Source: Dillenia suffruticosa (taxonomy: Eukaryota; Streptophyta; Magnoliopsida; Dilleniales; Dilleniaceae). From it: a stretch of 64,000 nt of DNA. Under the pieces are notes generated by a model. It was not told where the DNA came from, did not search any database, and saw only the letters and a list, made by a program, of their open reading frames with translations. Shown here one piece after another: positions 40,996 to 53,841 of the stretch (positions are counted from its first letter, which is position 1; the number at the start of each line of letters is the position of its first letter). A program made the position numbers and the translations under genes. The stretch covers positions 1,886,501 through 1,950,500 of the forward strand of contig JAVTVX010000013.1 of the NCBI GenBank assembly GCA_033439265.1, read 5' to 3'.

Positions 40996-42663
40996 CCTGA
41001 GTCATGGTATCCGGTCAAAGCAGAAAAGCCATAGACTTCGCAGACACCCTAGTCTTATGTTCTAAGAATCTCAATTGTTTCATTTTTTTTCCCCATCTCC
41101 GTACTGTATTGTAAGAGTGCAGCAGATGACATTAACTTGGCAGAATCCGTAGTTTTCCTGAAGAGGTTCTTGATTTTGGATCTTGAACGGATTCTGTGGA
41201 GATTATGAGTTTATTTTTGGATTTTATCTTCTCTGAGTCTCAGATTGTTCTGATGTACATATGGTTGGTATAATTTGTGAGTTCATATATGAGGACTCTA
41301 TGATGCATTTGTTTCTAATATAATTGTCATATTTTCCCAATTCACTGGGTGGTGAAAGTTTTTGCTCTATTGCTTTTCGATCATGGGAATTATTGATGAA
41401 ACACGATACTCCAAATAAATTCAGACAAGGAATTTGTCATTCTCATAGAATGAAATGAACAACTCAAATATGTGATTATTATTTATTAATTTATTTTCAA
41501 AATACTCTGCCTAATAACCATAAGTGTATTTGTGCCAACATTACCTTCTTTAAAATAACAAAAAAAATTCCATTACTTTAGATGTAATCATAACTGATTC
41601 TTTCAACTTATTGATTGAAGTAGTATAGTTTCAAGTAACCAGAAAAAAATATTGAAAAAGTTGATCGATATCGATATGAAAAGCCTATCAAATTGAATAC
41701 TATATATTGAATATAAATTTTTGTTAACTTTTACTTTTGCACATCTACCGATCTAAAAAGATCTAAATTCTTTACTGGTCATGTCATATTCAAACTACTG
41801 ACACAGATTTTGCATAAACAAGCAATAGTAGTATTTTTTTTCTCTCCCCATTTGATCTTTTTTAATCTTTCAAATGATCAATATATTAATCACCACACCA
41901 TATTTATAGTTTTTTCCTTCTTATTTAAAAGTGATTAGTCAATATAATAGAAAATTTCCTAATCCTACTAGAGCCACAATCTCATATTTACAAGATCAAC
42001 TCAAAGCTAAACTATTTGGAAATCTTTGTTCGTATTGCATTTAAAATAAATATTGAAAGATTCCAGGAGCCTAAGCTAAACATGTTTGCATTTTTAGATA
42101 TGTCCAGCAGTGGAACTCAATCCCCAAATCAAGAGCTTGTTCTTTGAGTCTTCAGCCCAAAATCTGCCAAGCAAAAAAATATGGGGGTGTTTGAAACAAT
42201 GGTATAATTATTATTGCGATTTTCTTTTTTTTTTTTTCCCCCTGGTTTTGGGTGTGTGAACAACTAATAGGACCTTTGGTGGACCATGAGTTACTAGAAA
42301 AATAGAATGTTCTTCTCTTTCCCACTCGAACCTAAATTCGATCCTTGGACAATGTAGACATTTACAGTCCTGGTCTTGGATGTTTTCACATTAAGTATGA
42401 TTTTTTTTTAAAAAAAAAAGAATAATACTTTTTGTAAATTATTTTGACCTTTATCTTTATCTAATTTTTCGTTTGTAGTATTATTATAATATTATTAGCA
42501 TTTAAGGGTATTAAAAAAAAATATTGATATATTTTGAATTATTATAATATCTTATTCTTTTTGTTAAGAGTTATAAATAAATTTTTATTTTTAAGATGAG
42601 CGCATTGTGTTTCTATATTATTTATTTATTTATTTATTTATTTTGGGTTGGTTGGCGAAGGCG
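40996..42663. other. Non-coding region between the 39-kb gene and PRP4
   Basis: The first 300 bp or so are probably 3' UTR. The rest is AT-rich, with T-runs and a (TTTA)n tract near 42620-42642. No gene was recognised. Confidence 0.6.
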
Positions 42664-42871
42664 ACGGCGTGTAGGATGTGAGTTGGGCTGGGAGGGGAGG
42701 AGACGACGCGGACCACCACCCAAACGTCCCCAAAAACGCTAGCCTTCGTCTCTCCCCCCAAAACCCTACGGCGTGTAGGATGTGAGTTGGGCTGGGAGGG
42801 GAGGAGACGACGCGGACCACCACCCAAACGTCCCCAAAAACGCTAGCCTTCGTCTCTCCCCCCAAAACCCT
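42664..42871. repeat. 104-bp tandem duplication in the PRP4 promoter/leader
   Basis: Copies 42664-42767 and 42768-42871 are almost identical and each begins acggcgtgtaggatgtgag and ends ccccaaaaccct. Each carries a telo-box-like AAACCCTA (42761-42768 and 42865-42872). The block is GC-rich, unlike its surroundings, and sits immediately before the inferred leader exon of PRP4. The leftward open frame here is a by-product of the repeat. Confidence 0.92.
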
Positions 42872-43478
42872 AACACCCCACTTCGTCATTCGCGATTTTT
42901 TCAGGTACTCTCTCTCTCTCACGCCCATTTTTTTATTCATTCTCGAATGTAAATGTGGAGGTAATTTCCTGTCTGAATTTGATTAGGGTTTTGAGGCTTG
43001 GGAGACTTTAAACCCAAGTGTGAAGCCTATCCTAACTTTGTCCAAGTTTTTCGTCTCTGGTATCTACAATTTGCTTATACTCATGCTGTCGTGTCTGATT
43101 TCTTGTTTCTTGAATTCTATTTGGCTGAGTTGGGAATCCTGTATGGGATATAACAGACCAGTGAAGTTGCATAGTCTGCTTGGAACCAAATGATTTGTTG
43201 TGGAGCTTGTTGATTTACGAATTGCTGAATGAAAAAAATAAAAAAAAGAAACTAGGGATTTGTAATTGAAAACTATAAGAGTTTGTGTGCTTTGCATAAT
43301 TACTAGTAAAAAGCAAGAAGATTGAGTTCCACATTTTGGTCTTTAGATTCCAGGCAAAAGAGTTCATCTAGAAAGGATGTAAATAAAGTAGTTCAATTCC
43401 AATGAATTGAATTCTTTTTTGGTGTTCATATATAAGCTCACTTTTTGGAACTTAATTTTGCCTTGATCAGGTAGTGTT

Positions 43479-46400
43479 ATGGATGTGGATGAGGAAAACC
43501 CAGTTCCCACCACCACCACAGAGGTAGAGCCTGTCGCACCTGTTGATGATGACGAAATTACAGCTTCAGCTGCTGCTGATGCACCTCTTCAACCAATTCA
43601 ACCAGTAATTATGCCGCCTTCCCCTCCAGTTGCGCCAACTATTTCATCAATACCTTCGCTTCCTCCTGCAATTCCTCCACCACTAGCACCGCTTCCAACT
43701 CGGCCACCAGCACTGAGGCCATCCCAGCTCCAAAATGGTGAAGTCAAAGCAAGAGAATCAGATTCTGAACATGAAGTGGCTCCCACTAGGTCTGCTCCAG
43801 GTGGCTCAGCTGCAGAGTATGAAATTTCGGAAGAAAGCAAACTGGTTCGGGAGCGTCAGGAGAAGGCAATGCAAGAGTTGATGATGAAACGGCGTGCCTC
43901 TGCTCTTGCAGTGCCCACAAATGACATGGCTGTTCGAGCTCGTTTGCGTTGTCTTGGTGAGCCCATAACCCTTTTTGCAGAAAGGGAAATGGAGAGGAGG
44001 GCTCGGCTCCGGATGATTATGGCAAAATTAGATGCAGAAGGACAGCTAGAAAAGTTGATGAAAGCTCATGAGGAGGAGGAGGCTGCAGCTGCTGCACCAA
44101 CGGAAGAGGCTGAGGGAGAAGTGCTTCAGTATCCGTTCTACACTGAAGGGTCAAAGGCTCTTTTAGAAGCTCGAGTTGAGATTGCTAAGTTTTCTATACT
44201 AAGAGCAGCTTTGCGTATTCAGCGTGCAAAGAGGAAGAGGGATGATCCAGATGAAGATATGGATTCTGAGATGGATTGGGCTTTGAAGCAGGCAGGTGGT
44301 TTTGTCCTTGACTGCAGTGAAATTGGAGATGATAGGCCACTTTCAGGATGTTCGTTCTCTCATGATGGAGAGCTGCTTGCCACATGGTATTATTCAAATC
44401 CATCCAATATAATCTTTTAGGTCTTTAAGATAATTTTTCCACCCTATTTCATTTCTTGCACTTGTTTATCATTTCCTATGAAATATATCTTATAGGTATA
44501 GTCCACATGCTGCCAATAGTCTATATTTTTGCTATGTGTGAGAGAAAATTCCTTTGAGTGGAGGTAAATTAATAGACGCATCTAGGGAGTCCAAATTGAA
44601 TGGGAACTGAAAAGGGAACGATAGTTTTAGGTACAACGCAAACAATCCATGAAAGTGGTAGCTTATATACTATGACTGACTGAGGAATGTCTTGTATACC
44701 AATTAGCATTCTATGCTGTTTATCCAATTTATTGGACATGGGATTTTGATTCCCTTGAAAAATACAGTTCCTAACAGAATAATGGGAGGAGTCATGAGGG
44801 ATATTTTCTTTTTCTGTGTTTGTGGATAATTACAAGCACATTTTCATGCCTGATCTTGCCTACCATTGTACAGTTTGCAATGTGTACCTTCTGTCACCAT
44901 GAAAGCCAGATTCAATTACTTCTCACACAATTGGCATTACAATGCTGTGTTATCTTTGTCTTCAAATTCCTTGAGAAAGAAAAACATCACTCACCTAAAT
45001 TTCCATATTTCATGCAGTCCTTAATATTATGTTTTTCCCCCTCTAAACTGCTAAGTATACCATGAGAAAAAGAAGCCCCTAGATGGGGCTTTGGACTTTC
45101 AAATCACCTATACCCTGGAAATAATACCTACCTCTTCATATGTCTTCTAAGAGACATCCCCGTCTGGCTTCCAATTATGACTTAAAAATGATCCTTCTTT
45201 ATGTGCCTTTTTTTTTTTGTTGAGAGAACTGAAATGAAAAGATCAATGTTTCATTGCCCAGTAACTTTTGTATACACTATTTTTGCATATAGATTTTTAT
45301 ACTTTTATCTAGGGTCTTTATATCATGTGCAAAGCACATGTTTAAAAGTCTGAGTGCAGATGCGCAGTGTGCATATATAATATATATACTGAAGTTTCCT
45401 TGTATTTCTGTATTTATTTCTAATTAAGAGAAAAGGATGATATCTTTGAAGAGATGCACGAAATCAAACAACAGTGCATTTTTAAGAGTCATATTAACCT
45501 GCTTGCAAGTATGAAAGGCTTAGTAATAGTTATGCTGATAATAAATGAGCAAATTTTTTGTGATCCTTTAAGTTATGCTTTCTTTTCTCTGTTCCAGTTC
45601 ATTGACTGGAGTTGCCAAATTATGGAGCATGCCTCAGGTGACAAAGGTATCAAACTTAAAGGGGCATACTGAACGGGCTACTGACATTTCATTTTCTCCT
45701 GTGCACAATCACTTAGCTACTGCTTCTGCTGATCGGACTGCAAAGTTATGGAACACTGAAGGATCTCTCCTCCAGACATATGAGGGCCATCTAGATCGCC
45801 TTGCTCGAATTGCTTTCCATCCATCTGGTAAATACCTGGGCACTACTAGTTTTGATAAAACTTGGAGACTATGGGATATCAATACTGGTGCTGAGTTGCT
45901 TCTTCAGGAGGGTCATAGTAGGAGCATCTATGGAATTGCCTTCCACCATGATGGATCTCTAGTTGCTTCATGTGGACTAGATGCACTTGCTCGTGTATGG
46001 GACCTTCGATCTGGAAGAAGTATTCTTTCTTTGGAAGGCCATGTTAAACCAGTGAGCCCCATGTTGCTGTCTTCTCTGGCATTTTCCTACCTATGATCAC
46101 ATTTATTTCAACAGTTTTATGTAGGGTACTTGTGATTTCTATCTCAGGTTCTTGGTATCAGTTTCTCTCCCAATGGTTATCACTTGGCCACTGGTGGTGA
46201 AGACAACACTTGCCGAATTTGGGATTTAAGAAAGAGAAAATCCTTGTATATAATACCAGCTCATGCAAATCTTATTTCGCAAGTCAAATTTGAGCCTCAA
46301 GAAGGATACTATTTAGTTACAGCCTCATATGATATGACAGCAAAGGTATTGAATTGCTCTATGCAGGATGGTACTTTCTTTGTGTTTGACAGGTGTTGCA

Positions 46401-46865
46401 GGTTCGCATCGATTCTCATAAATGTTTACTTACACCATGGACTTTTCTTTTTGTCAGGTGTGGTCAGCCAGGGATTTTAAGCCAGTAAAGACACTTTCTG
46501 GACACGAGGCAAAGGTTACATCTTTGGACATGGTAGGAGGTAGGGTGTGCATTTTTTTTTTTAATAACTAACAACTTTTGTCCAACTTCATTTTACTTAT
46601 CTAATCTCTTTGTAAAAGAGCAAATACAACTGATTCGATAGTGTATAATATATACTTGGATCCCTTGTCGAGTCCGTGAGTCGCATAGAAACTTTATATA
46701 AAAACTGTAATGTTTAAAACTGGATCCAATTCTTGACTCTTGACTCTCTACTTTTTCCCCGTTCTGGCAGATGGACAGTATATTGCAACTGTCTCACATG
46801 ATCGCACAATCAAGCTTTGGTCAAGCAGTGTAAGTGAGAATGAAAAGGAGATGGATGTAGATTGA
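43479..46865 (+). CDS. PRP4: U4/U6 snRNP protein PRP4 (LACHESIS-like), complete
   Basis: PRP4 is a U4/U6 di-snRNP component needed for spliceosome assembly; the Arabidopsis homologue is LACHESIS (LIS). Exons are 43479-44386, 45598-46051, 46148-46345, 46458-46539 and 46771-46865. They total 1,737 bp (578 residues) with matching phases. Residues 1-115 are Pro- and Ala-rich and probably disordered. The PRP4 splicing-factor motif is at about 143-183 ([28 protein letters not shown]). From about residue 285 to the end are WD40 repeats with recognisable GH and WD dipeptides ([41 protein letters not shown]). A leader intron is likely (donor 42905, acceptor ending 43470), placing the tandem duplication in or just upstream of the leader. 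The gene is intact and convergent with ALG7. Confidence 0.96.
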
Positions 46866-47646
46866 TACCCCTTCAATGTTATCACCCTCACTTCTTGACA
46901 TTTGAGTACTTGTGTTACTTAGGGTTGAGGAAATATTATGAGAATCCTGTATTTTGGTCTGCTGTATCATCTGTCCCAATTTGCAAAATTACACTAATTA
47001 CCATGAAGATCCTGAAATGCATCACTTTCAGATTGTCCATTATTTGCCTCAAGATGTGTTATTGATCTTTATCACCCCAGCTCAGCTTGCGTTATGTTGG
47101 TGTTTGTCTACACCAATGGAACTAGGGTTAGACAGGGTTTATGCTCAGCATGGATGGTTTGGGAGTATTGCATGAAGCTATGAAATGATCTGGTACAGTT
47201 TAGAGAGAGAGAGAGAGAGTACCACAAACTCAATCAATTTCTGTGAAGAAATGATGGATACAAAATTGAAGGGGAAGGGTATCAGTACCGTCTATTCGGC
47301 AAAGCCAACAATACGTTAGGTTTACAAGCACAGACCTAAATCCTCTTGGCAGACTTCCATGAATAAAAGTGTTATCTAAAAACAACAAAAGGTATGGCAA
47401 CAGCAAAGGGTCTTTAATATCACTCACTTGATGGGTCAATGTCCAGCCCGGGGAAATTAATGCCGGTACTGCCATCAAACTACACTGCTGCAAGCTTCTT
47501 ATAACTACGAAGCTATGCCACAGCTCTCCGTTGCTCTCATGACACCATAAATCAGACAGTACGTCTCCCTGGAAAATAAATTTTTGCTAGTTAATGGCTA
47601 CAAGAAGTTGATCTTTCCTTTTCCCTTTCACTTGTAAATTGCCACC
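46866..47646. other. Convergent 3' flanks of PRP4 and ALG7
   Basis: About 780 bp separate the two stop codons. The stretch holds a short (GA)n tract near 47202-47218 and presumably the 3' UTRs of both genes, which may overlap. No further gene is supported. Confidence 0.6.
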
Positions 47647-50600
47647 TCATTTGTACCAACCAGCAAGAACCCACCTCAATACAAAACAGCAGCAGCAACC
47701 AATGGCCTGTACAAAGATGAACTGTCAGACTGGAAGTTCTGAATGGAAGTGGGTATAATTGATTTAAGGAATCTTTACGTAGCAGTAAGAAGGGGGAATA
47801 TTGAATGGTGTTGGAATGTCTAATACAAGCTAGGCGTATAAGCATCATTTGGAACTTTAATAAGTTAATAATAGTTCACCATCCAATGTACTTGGCCGAC
47901 AAAACTTTGTAGAACACCAAGAAATTACAGAGAAAAAAGAGAGATTATTGTAGGGAATATAAACATGTTTTCTTTTCAATTTAGGTTTAGCCCAGCTGAC
48001 TTCCTGCCCCGTAATAATTCAACTTGGATAAGGAATCACTAACCCTCCAAGCCCAAGAATTGGGGGCCAACCTTACAAGAATTACCAAGTTTAAGCACTA
48101 AATAAGAAGGTTTCAGTCACTGAATTGGTCGAGAAGTCAAATTTCAAGGGAGGTTACCCAGAAAATTATTTGTACACTGTTTTTGCAGATTGAGTGTCTC
48201 CCCAGAATTTGTCTTTAGTAAAAAGATTCAAGTAAAATGGTTGGCATCAATTGTTTAGCCTAGGATGACCATTCATCTTGATGCCTCAAACAGGGTTGCT
48301 CCATCATTGTATATGCAGTTTAATGAGTATAAAAAAATTTGATCACCTGGAAAGCAAGGAGGAAAATGCAAAGTGACTTTTCTGACATCCTTCCTAATAC
48401 TCTCAAGGATAAGTTAACAAGTGTCCCATCATTAGTCCCAGTCAGGAGTCCTGTCTGAGGATCAAACCTGAAAAATTTGGGGAGTGCAGTAATAGGTTAA
48501 AACCACATATGATGGACACAGTGATTTGTTAAGTCAGCATCACTAGAGTTTCCATAGGCTGCTAACCTTGGAAGACGGTGGCGAGGACAATGAACATAGC
48601 CAGAAAGCTGACAAACAGAGCAACAAATTAGTTTCCTAAACAAAGGAGAATAGTTCTGAAATAAACTCTTTGAGAAGAGCATCATTATATGCCCATCTAT
48701 GTGAATGTTTCTCTGCATGGGAAAGGGTAAAAATGATCATACCTGGGGTAGTGACAAAAGGAAGTTCAGCACCTGTGGAGCGAAGAATATTAAGAGTGTT
48801 TCACTGCAGCGAGAGTGAGGGGGAAAAAAATCAATATGACAACGTATTCGGGAGGAGAAAATTTCTCCTAAAACACTGAGGTGAAGCAGCCAAAGACGGT
48901 GAAAGCCTGATTACGAGAAACTGAAAGAGGTCATTCAGATAGGATATCAACGTGAATTGACAAAATGGTAGGTATATTTACCAAAGCACAAGTCACTAGG
49001 TAATGTACTAAGCAAGCAAACTAGGAATCTATGTAAACCAAAGCATATGCATCACTGTTTAGTGCAACTTATTTACTTTATTTTACCATTTAAAAGTAGT
49101 GCAGCCCACTCAAAATTTGTGATCATGTCATAGAATGACAACATCCGCAATCTGCTCAGTAGCATGTTGAGACACCATTTTGAAGTATTGGTAAAGTAAT
49201 TGAACAAGCTTGTCACATCAAAGAAACAAATCTAATATATTGAAGGGTTCAGAGCATGCAGACTTTAGCCAAAATATCATTTGGAGACCACCAACACATC
49301 GTACACATGCATAACCCTGCGCACAACATCTAACCTACAGCATCCAGGAACTTTGTATACAGTCACAAAGTGGCTCCCATATTTGTGCAAAATGAATTCT
49401 TGATGATTCCTGCTGCAAAATCTTTTCAATCTACTTCCTCAAATCATCCCCAGTAACAAACCCCAATCTTAGCATGCTAGACACCTGTGGCCAATTATTG
49501 TTCATAGGTCTCCCCAATTCTACTCTTTTCATGCTCGAAATATTAAGCTGAACTTGTTTATGGTTATGCAGAGCCAAGCTGGGATGCAGTAGATAAAGAC
49601 TGCTGCACAAAGTTGTAAAACTCCAGACAAACATGTCTTGACTTCATACATTAAACCTAGCTTTTATAGGTCTCTCCTGGTTTCTAAAATACCAAAATAA
49701 GTTTGTAAGCACTTCTTTTGCACCGGACTGAAACAAATTATTTAAACATGGCCAAACATCTTATTCTATTTTTCCTCATCCCATTCCCAAACTATCTCTA
49801 ATTTTTTCTAGGTGCATTTATTCCTATATCTTTGTATTGACAATCATACACTCATGCAATCTGATATAGGATCATTTGGACCAGTAATCACCAAGTCTAA
49901 TAACTTCGATTCATGGCAGAGCTTGTTTGACAGCCAAAGCCCTAGAAAATTTGTTTCTGATTTCATAAATTTGTCCTCATCACTAGCGAATTCTGACAAA
50001 AAAAAAAGGCTTAGAAACAACTTAATGTTGCTCTAAAGCATTACAGATGAATTCGGACCCTGTCACATATGAGTCGGGCAGAAAAAATGAGGGCCAAAGG
50101 ACCATATAGCAAAATTGGCAGAAAATTTGTAGAATGGTAGGAAATACAGCTACAGGAAGGGTGAGTACACTCACCTAAAGTGGCCCAATATGCCTACTAC
50201 AGCCATTGTCATTCCAGCAAAGTAAGTGTAGGTGTCACCAACAAAAACTGAAGAAGGAAACCTATATGTGCAAGACCAAAAAACATTTATATGGATCTCT
50301 AGTAAGAAGATTAAAAAAGCAGTTAAGAAAATGACATTACCAGTTGTATGAGAGTAAAGCCAGTGAGGTGGCTAATAATGGCTGAACGAGGTAAATAGAG
50401 AAAGCGTGGGCCTGTTTGTACTCTGGATCAGTGGATGCTCCGATTTGCATAACATTATGTATCAATATCTGTTCAGTTGAAATGTATCAGATGCCATAAT
50501 CTAATAAAATCTGAAGTTTTGAAAAGGCTGTTTCTTACAGCACAGGCAATAACAATGGTCTGCCCAACTTCGAGACCATTTATACCAGCATGAATATTGA

Positions 50601-53355
50601 TTGAGTTTGTGCAGAATACTGCCAACATGCCCATGTATAGTTTATATATCCAACCTGACCATGCAAAGAATAAAAAGTAAATAACCCTGAGTTATATAGA
50701 AATAAACAATCAAAAAGTAACAGGAAAACAAGCTCACATTCTCTAAATCCAATCGGCTGCCCTTAATATTTAATTTTTCTTTTCATTTGTAACATGTGGT
50801 GATTGAACTGGACTAAATTGTGAATGCAGAGGCTTTGCCAATTTTTACATCATCAAATGGCAGTAAATCAAGTTCCCCTGTAACTATATTCAAGGTGCCA
50901 TGAAGGGAACAATTAGATCAAAATATATTAAGTTAAATCTTCACGTCTAATTGATATTATTTAGATTTCTTATCCTTCCTCTTGTTAAAATATGGTTTCA
51001 AAAAGTACCAAAGAAAGCTGTCCAGATTCAAGTCTAGTTGGAATAATACAGTTTCAATAGTCATATATATATTAATTATCACACGGTACTCATAATTTAT
51101 ATGAATATATTTTATGATCAGAGCAAGGATAACACCAACAAGATGGAACCTGGAACAATCTAACTACAAGATAAGGGAATCTTAAATTGAGATCCAAAAA
51201 GATATTGTTTTTTGGAGAAGTATAAAGAAAACTAGAATTCAGAAGCCTTGAGCCAAAAATTTATGAGCCTAAAAGAGAGATTTCCCCCCTTCTCGAGGGC
51301 CTCACATTTCCTCTCTCTCCATACTTCACATAGGAAAAGAAAAGCAAGGGACCAAAGGGCAAAATTTCTGGCTCAACACCCCCACCACAATTCCCGCAGA
51401 AGAAACAAAGCAATTCCATTTTTTTTTTTTGAGCTTAACCCCAGAAAATGTTCAAAATGGAAATTTTATCTCCCACAAGTTATTTTCTAATTTGAGTGTT
51501 TTAAAGGATTTCAAAATCCTTTTTCTAAGAGGAACTGTTCACCAAGGCCTTGCTCCTTTTGAAGTTATCTGGTTTGAGAATCAGTCCTTCATTGGTTTTC
51601 CAGAAAAGGGGAGCAACCTTGGCAAGAGTTAGGATTATTTATATTATTCCTATATAGAGAGTAAATAGAGGACACCTTGAACACTATCAATCTCATCCAA
51701 TTTTAAACCACCCTAACATCACTGCTCGTGTGCACTTTAACGTATGTAACATAAAGATTTTAAAAGATACTTCAACTGTCAATCTTGAAGCATGCATAAC
51801 AAGTATTTGGTTTCAGATAATAGTAATAGATGGGCAGAATTTTTATGTTAAAGAATATTCTTTCCAAAGCTTATGTTAGTTGTAAGAAGTATAGACAACT
51901 TACCTAAATCCAAAACTTCTAGCCCAACATACGGAATGAGAGGCTTTGGTATTACAATGGTTGTATGACCAGCATAAGCCATTAGGAGGGGAAAAGCAGC
52001 AAAAGATGGCAGCAGTAATTTTCTGTTTTGTGACAACACAAGGGAATATTATATTACCAAAATAACATCAGAAGCAACCGTGGAAAGAAAGTACAAGAAC
52101 ACTAATACTCACACTCTCCAAGGGATATCAAGGACATCATCTACAAATCCAAGCAAAATCATGAAACAAATGGATGCTAATGCTGCATTGTACTCCACAA
52201 GCCACTGCAGAAAGAGAATGGCAACCATGTCATTGCTTCAAGTCAAAGCAGGAGGTGAGTTGGCGGTAGACTACGTAGAAGCAACAAAAAATAAGCAATC
52301 ATATCTATTTAACAAAGATATGACCACAAGATATGTGGCACTTACATTTGAATCTGCTGTAAAGTTAAAGTACTGAAAAAGAATTGCCAAGACCAAGAAG
52401 ATAATCCCAACAACAATACCCAAAGATTCAGGCCTAGAAAACAATAAATCAAATTGTTAATCAGAATTGAAAAGGCTAGCATACACATGCACAACAAACT
52501 TCAAATTAGATAACACCCAATACTGATTTAATAGGCTCATCATTTGTCATTACAGACCAGAATTTCCTGTAACATCTGAAACTTTTGCTTTATGGCTTGC
52601 ACAACTACAATTATGTAACCAACATCAACTTGTTAATGAATTTAAATGTTGAAACCAACTTCTGCTTTCTTCTTTTCAAGCATTGAAAGAACTAGTTTAG
52701 CAACTGCAGACTAATGGAGTTGTTCTAGCTATTGCAAGGGTGAAAATGATTCAAGCCTAACCAATAAGCAAGATGATCATTTGAGCTCAGGCTTCGCTCA
52801 TTTAACCAAACGCACCAAGCTTTAATGAGCTTTTTCCTAGTTAGCTGGCATAATTCATGTATTAGAATTGGGTACGAAACCATAGTCTGATCCTCAATTT
52901 CGGCTTGTTTAATAAACGAACTCAAGATTGAGCTCAAAACTGGCTCGTTCACCATTGGGAGTTCAGCTTAAACAAACTTCTATTGAGTTGAGGTGGAGCA
53001 ACTATAAATGTTTTATATACCTAATCCATTGTTTCCATTGAAACCGCATTGCAAATATTAACAAAGTACATGACCAAAGCATATTTCAAAGCCTCTCATG
53101 GCTTTAAAAAAGAAAAAAAGAGTACGAAAAAACCTAGCATACAGTATATGTCCTTAAAAAAAAAAAAAATCCTATTTCAAGATCTCTTACTTACTTCTAA
53201 TCACATTTATGTGAACATTTGGTTCAACCTCAATTAAATTCTCCTAAAACGCAAATTATCATACCTTAATTTTAAACACGAGTGCGAAATTTGTTTATCA
53301 ATTTCCAGTATACCACATGAGCAATTATCCAAATTATACCTAAATTCTCAAAATT

Positions 53356-53413
<58 letters not shown>

Positions 53414-53793
53414 GTGAGAGAGACTGACACTTTGATTGAACCCTGAGCAGTGCCCTTTTTGTTAATGTCGTAACCAAAAAGATTGCGGCGCAAAACATAA
53501 CGGGAAGCGACAGGAATCATGAAGAGAGTGACGAAGAAACCCGCGAAGCTGAGAAGCGCATTGATTAGGATCGATCTCTTTAGCTCTTCCTCAATTTTGT
53601 AGTGTACGAAGAAGAGGTAAGAATATGGAATTGCGAATATTGCAAATAAGGCGAAAATTTGACTCGATTTTGGAGGCGCGAGTTTGAAGTCTTCTTCCTC
53701 CCTCGACTTTGCAGATTTCGTTGATTTCTCCTCTGTCTTGAGGTTTTGAGTATCTGAGGTTTCGGAAGACACAACTCTCCTCCGAGCTCCCAT
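47647..53793 (-). CDS. ALG7: UDP-GlcNAc:dolichyl-phosphate GlcNAc-1-P transferase (ALG7/GPT), complete
   Basis: This ER membrane enzyme starts N-glycan precursor synthesis by moving GlcNAc-1-phosphate onto dolichyl phosphate; it is the tunicamycin target. Exons in reading order are 53793-53429, 52433-52346, 52204-52113, 52022-51904, 50654-50539, 50468-50341, 50261-50175, 48803-48743, 48607-48567, 48467-48347 and 47706-47647. They total 1,278 bp (425 residues), a normal length, with consistent phases. Many hydrophobic helices are visible. Active-site motifs are intact: [12 protein letters not shown] (Asp173, Asp174, Asp177), [13 protein letters not shown] (238-250), [10 protein letters not shown] and [12 protein letters not shown]. 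The protein ends AGWYK. The N-terminal 40 residues are charged and cytosolic-looking. Exon 1 is flanked by a (GA)n tract in the leader and a (CT)n tract in intron 1, as read on the coding strand. Only this reading explains the small exons of 41 to 61 bp. Confidence 0.97.
53355..53422. repeat. (GA)n microsatellite in ALG7 intron 1
   Basis: A long GA tract on the plus strand lies just inside intron 1 of ALG7, so the transcript reads (CU)n within about 80 bases of the donor. It creates the Ser/Leu-repeat tail of a spurious extended open frame. Confidence 0.9.
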
Positions 53794-53796
53794 CTC

Positions 53797-53838
<42 letters not shown>
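53797..53838. repeat. (CT)n microsatellite in the ALG7 leader
   Basis: About 19 CT units on the plus strand end five bases from the ALG7 ATG, so the mRNA leader reads (GA)n. An upstream in-frame extension through this tract (MQRRERERE...) is open, but the downstream ATG at 53793 is preferred because the repeat-coded extension is unlikely to be conserved. Confidence 0.9.

Positions 53839-53841
<3 letters not shown>

Noticed and set aside
42638-42940. A 100-codon minus-strand open frame with an internal repeat
   Set aside because: It is the antisense of the 104-bp promoter duplication of PRP4; the peptide repeat only mirrors the DNA repeat.
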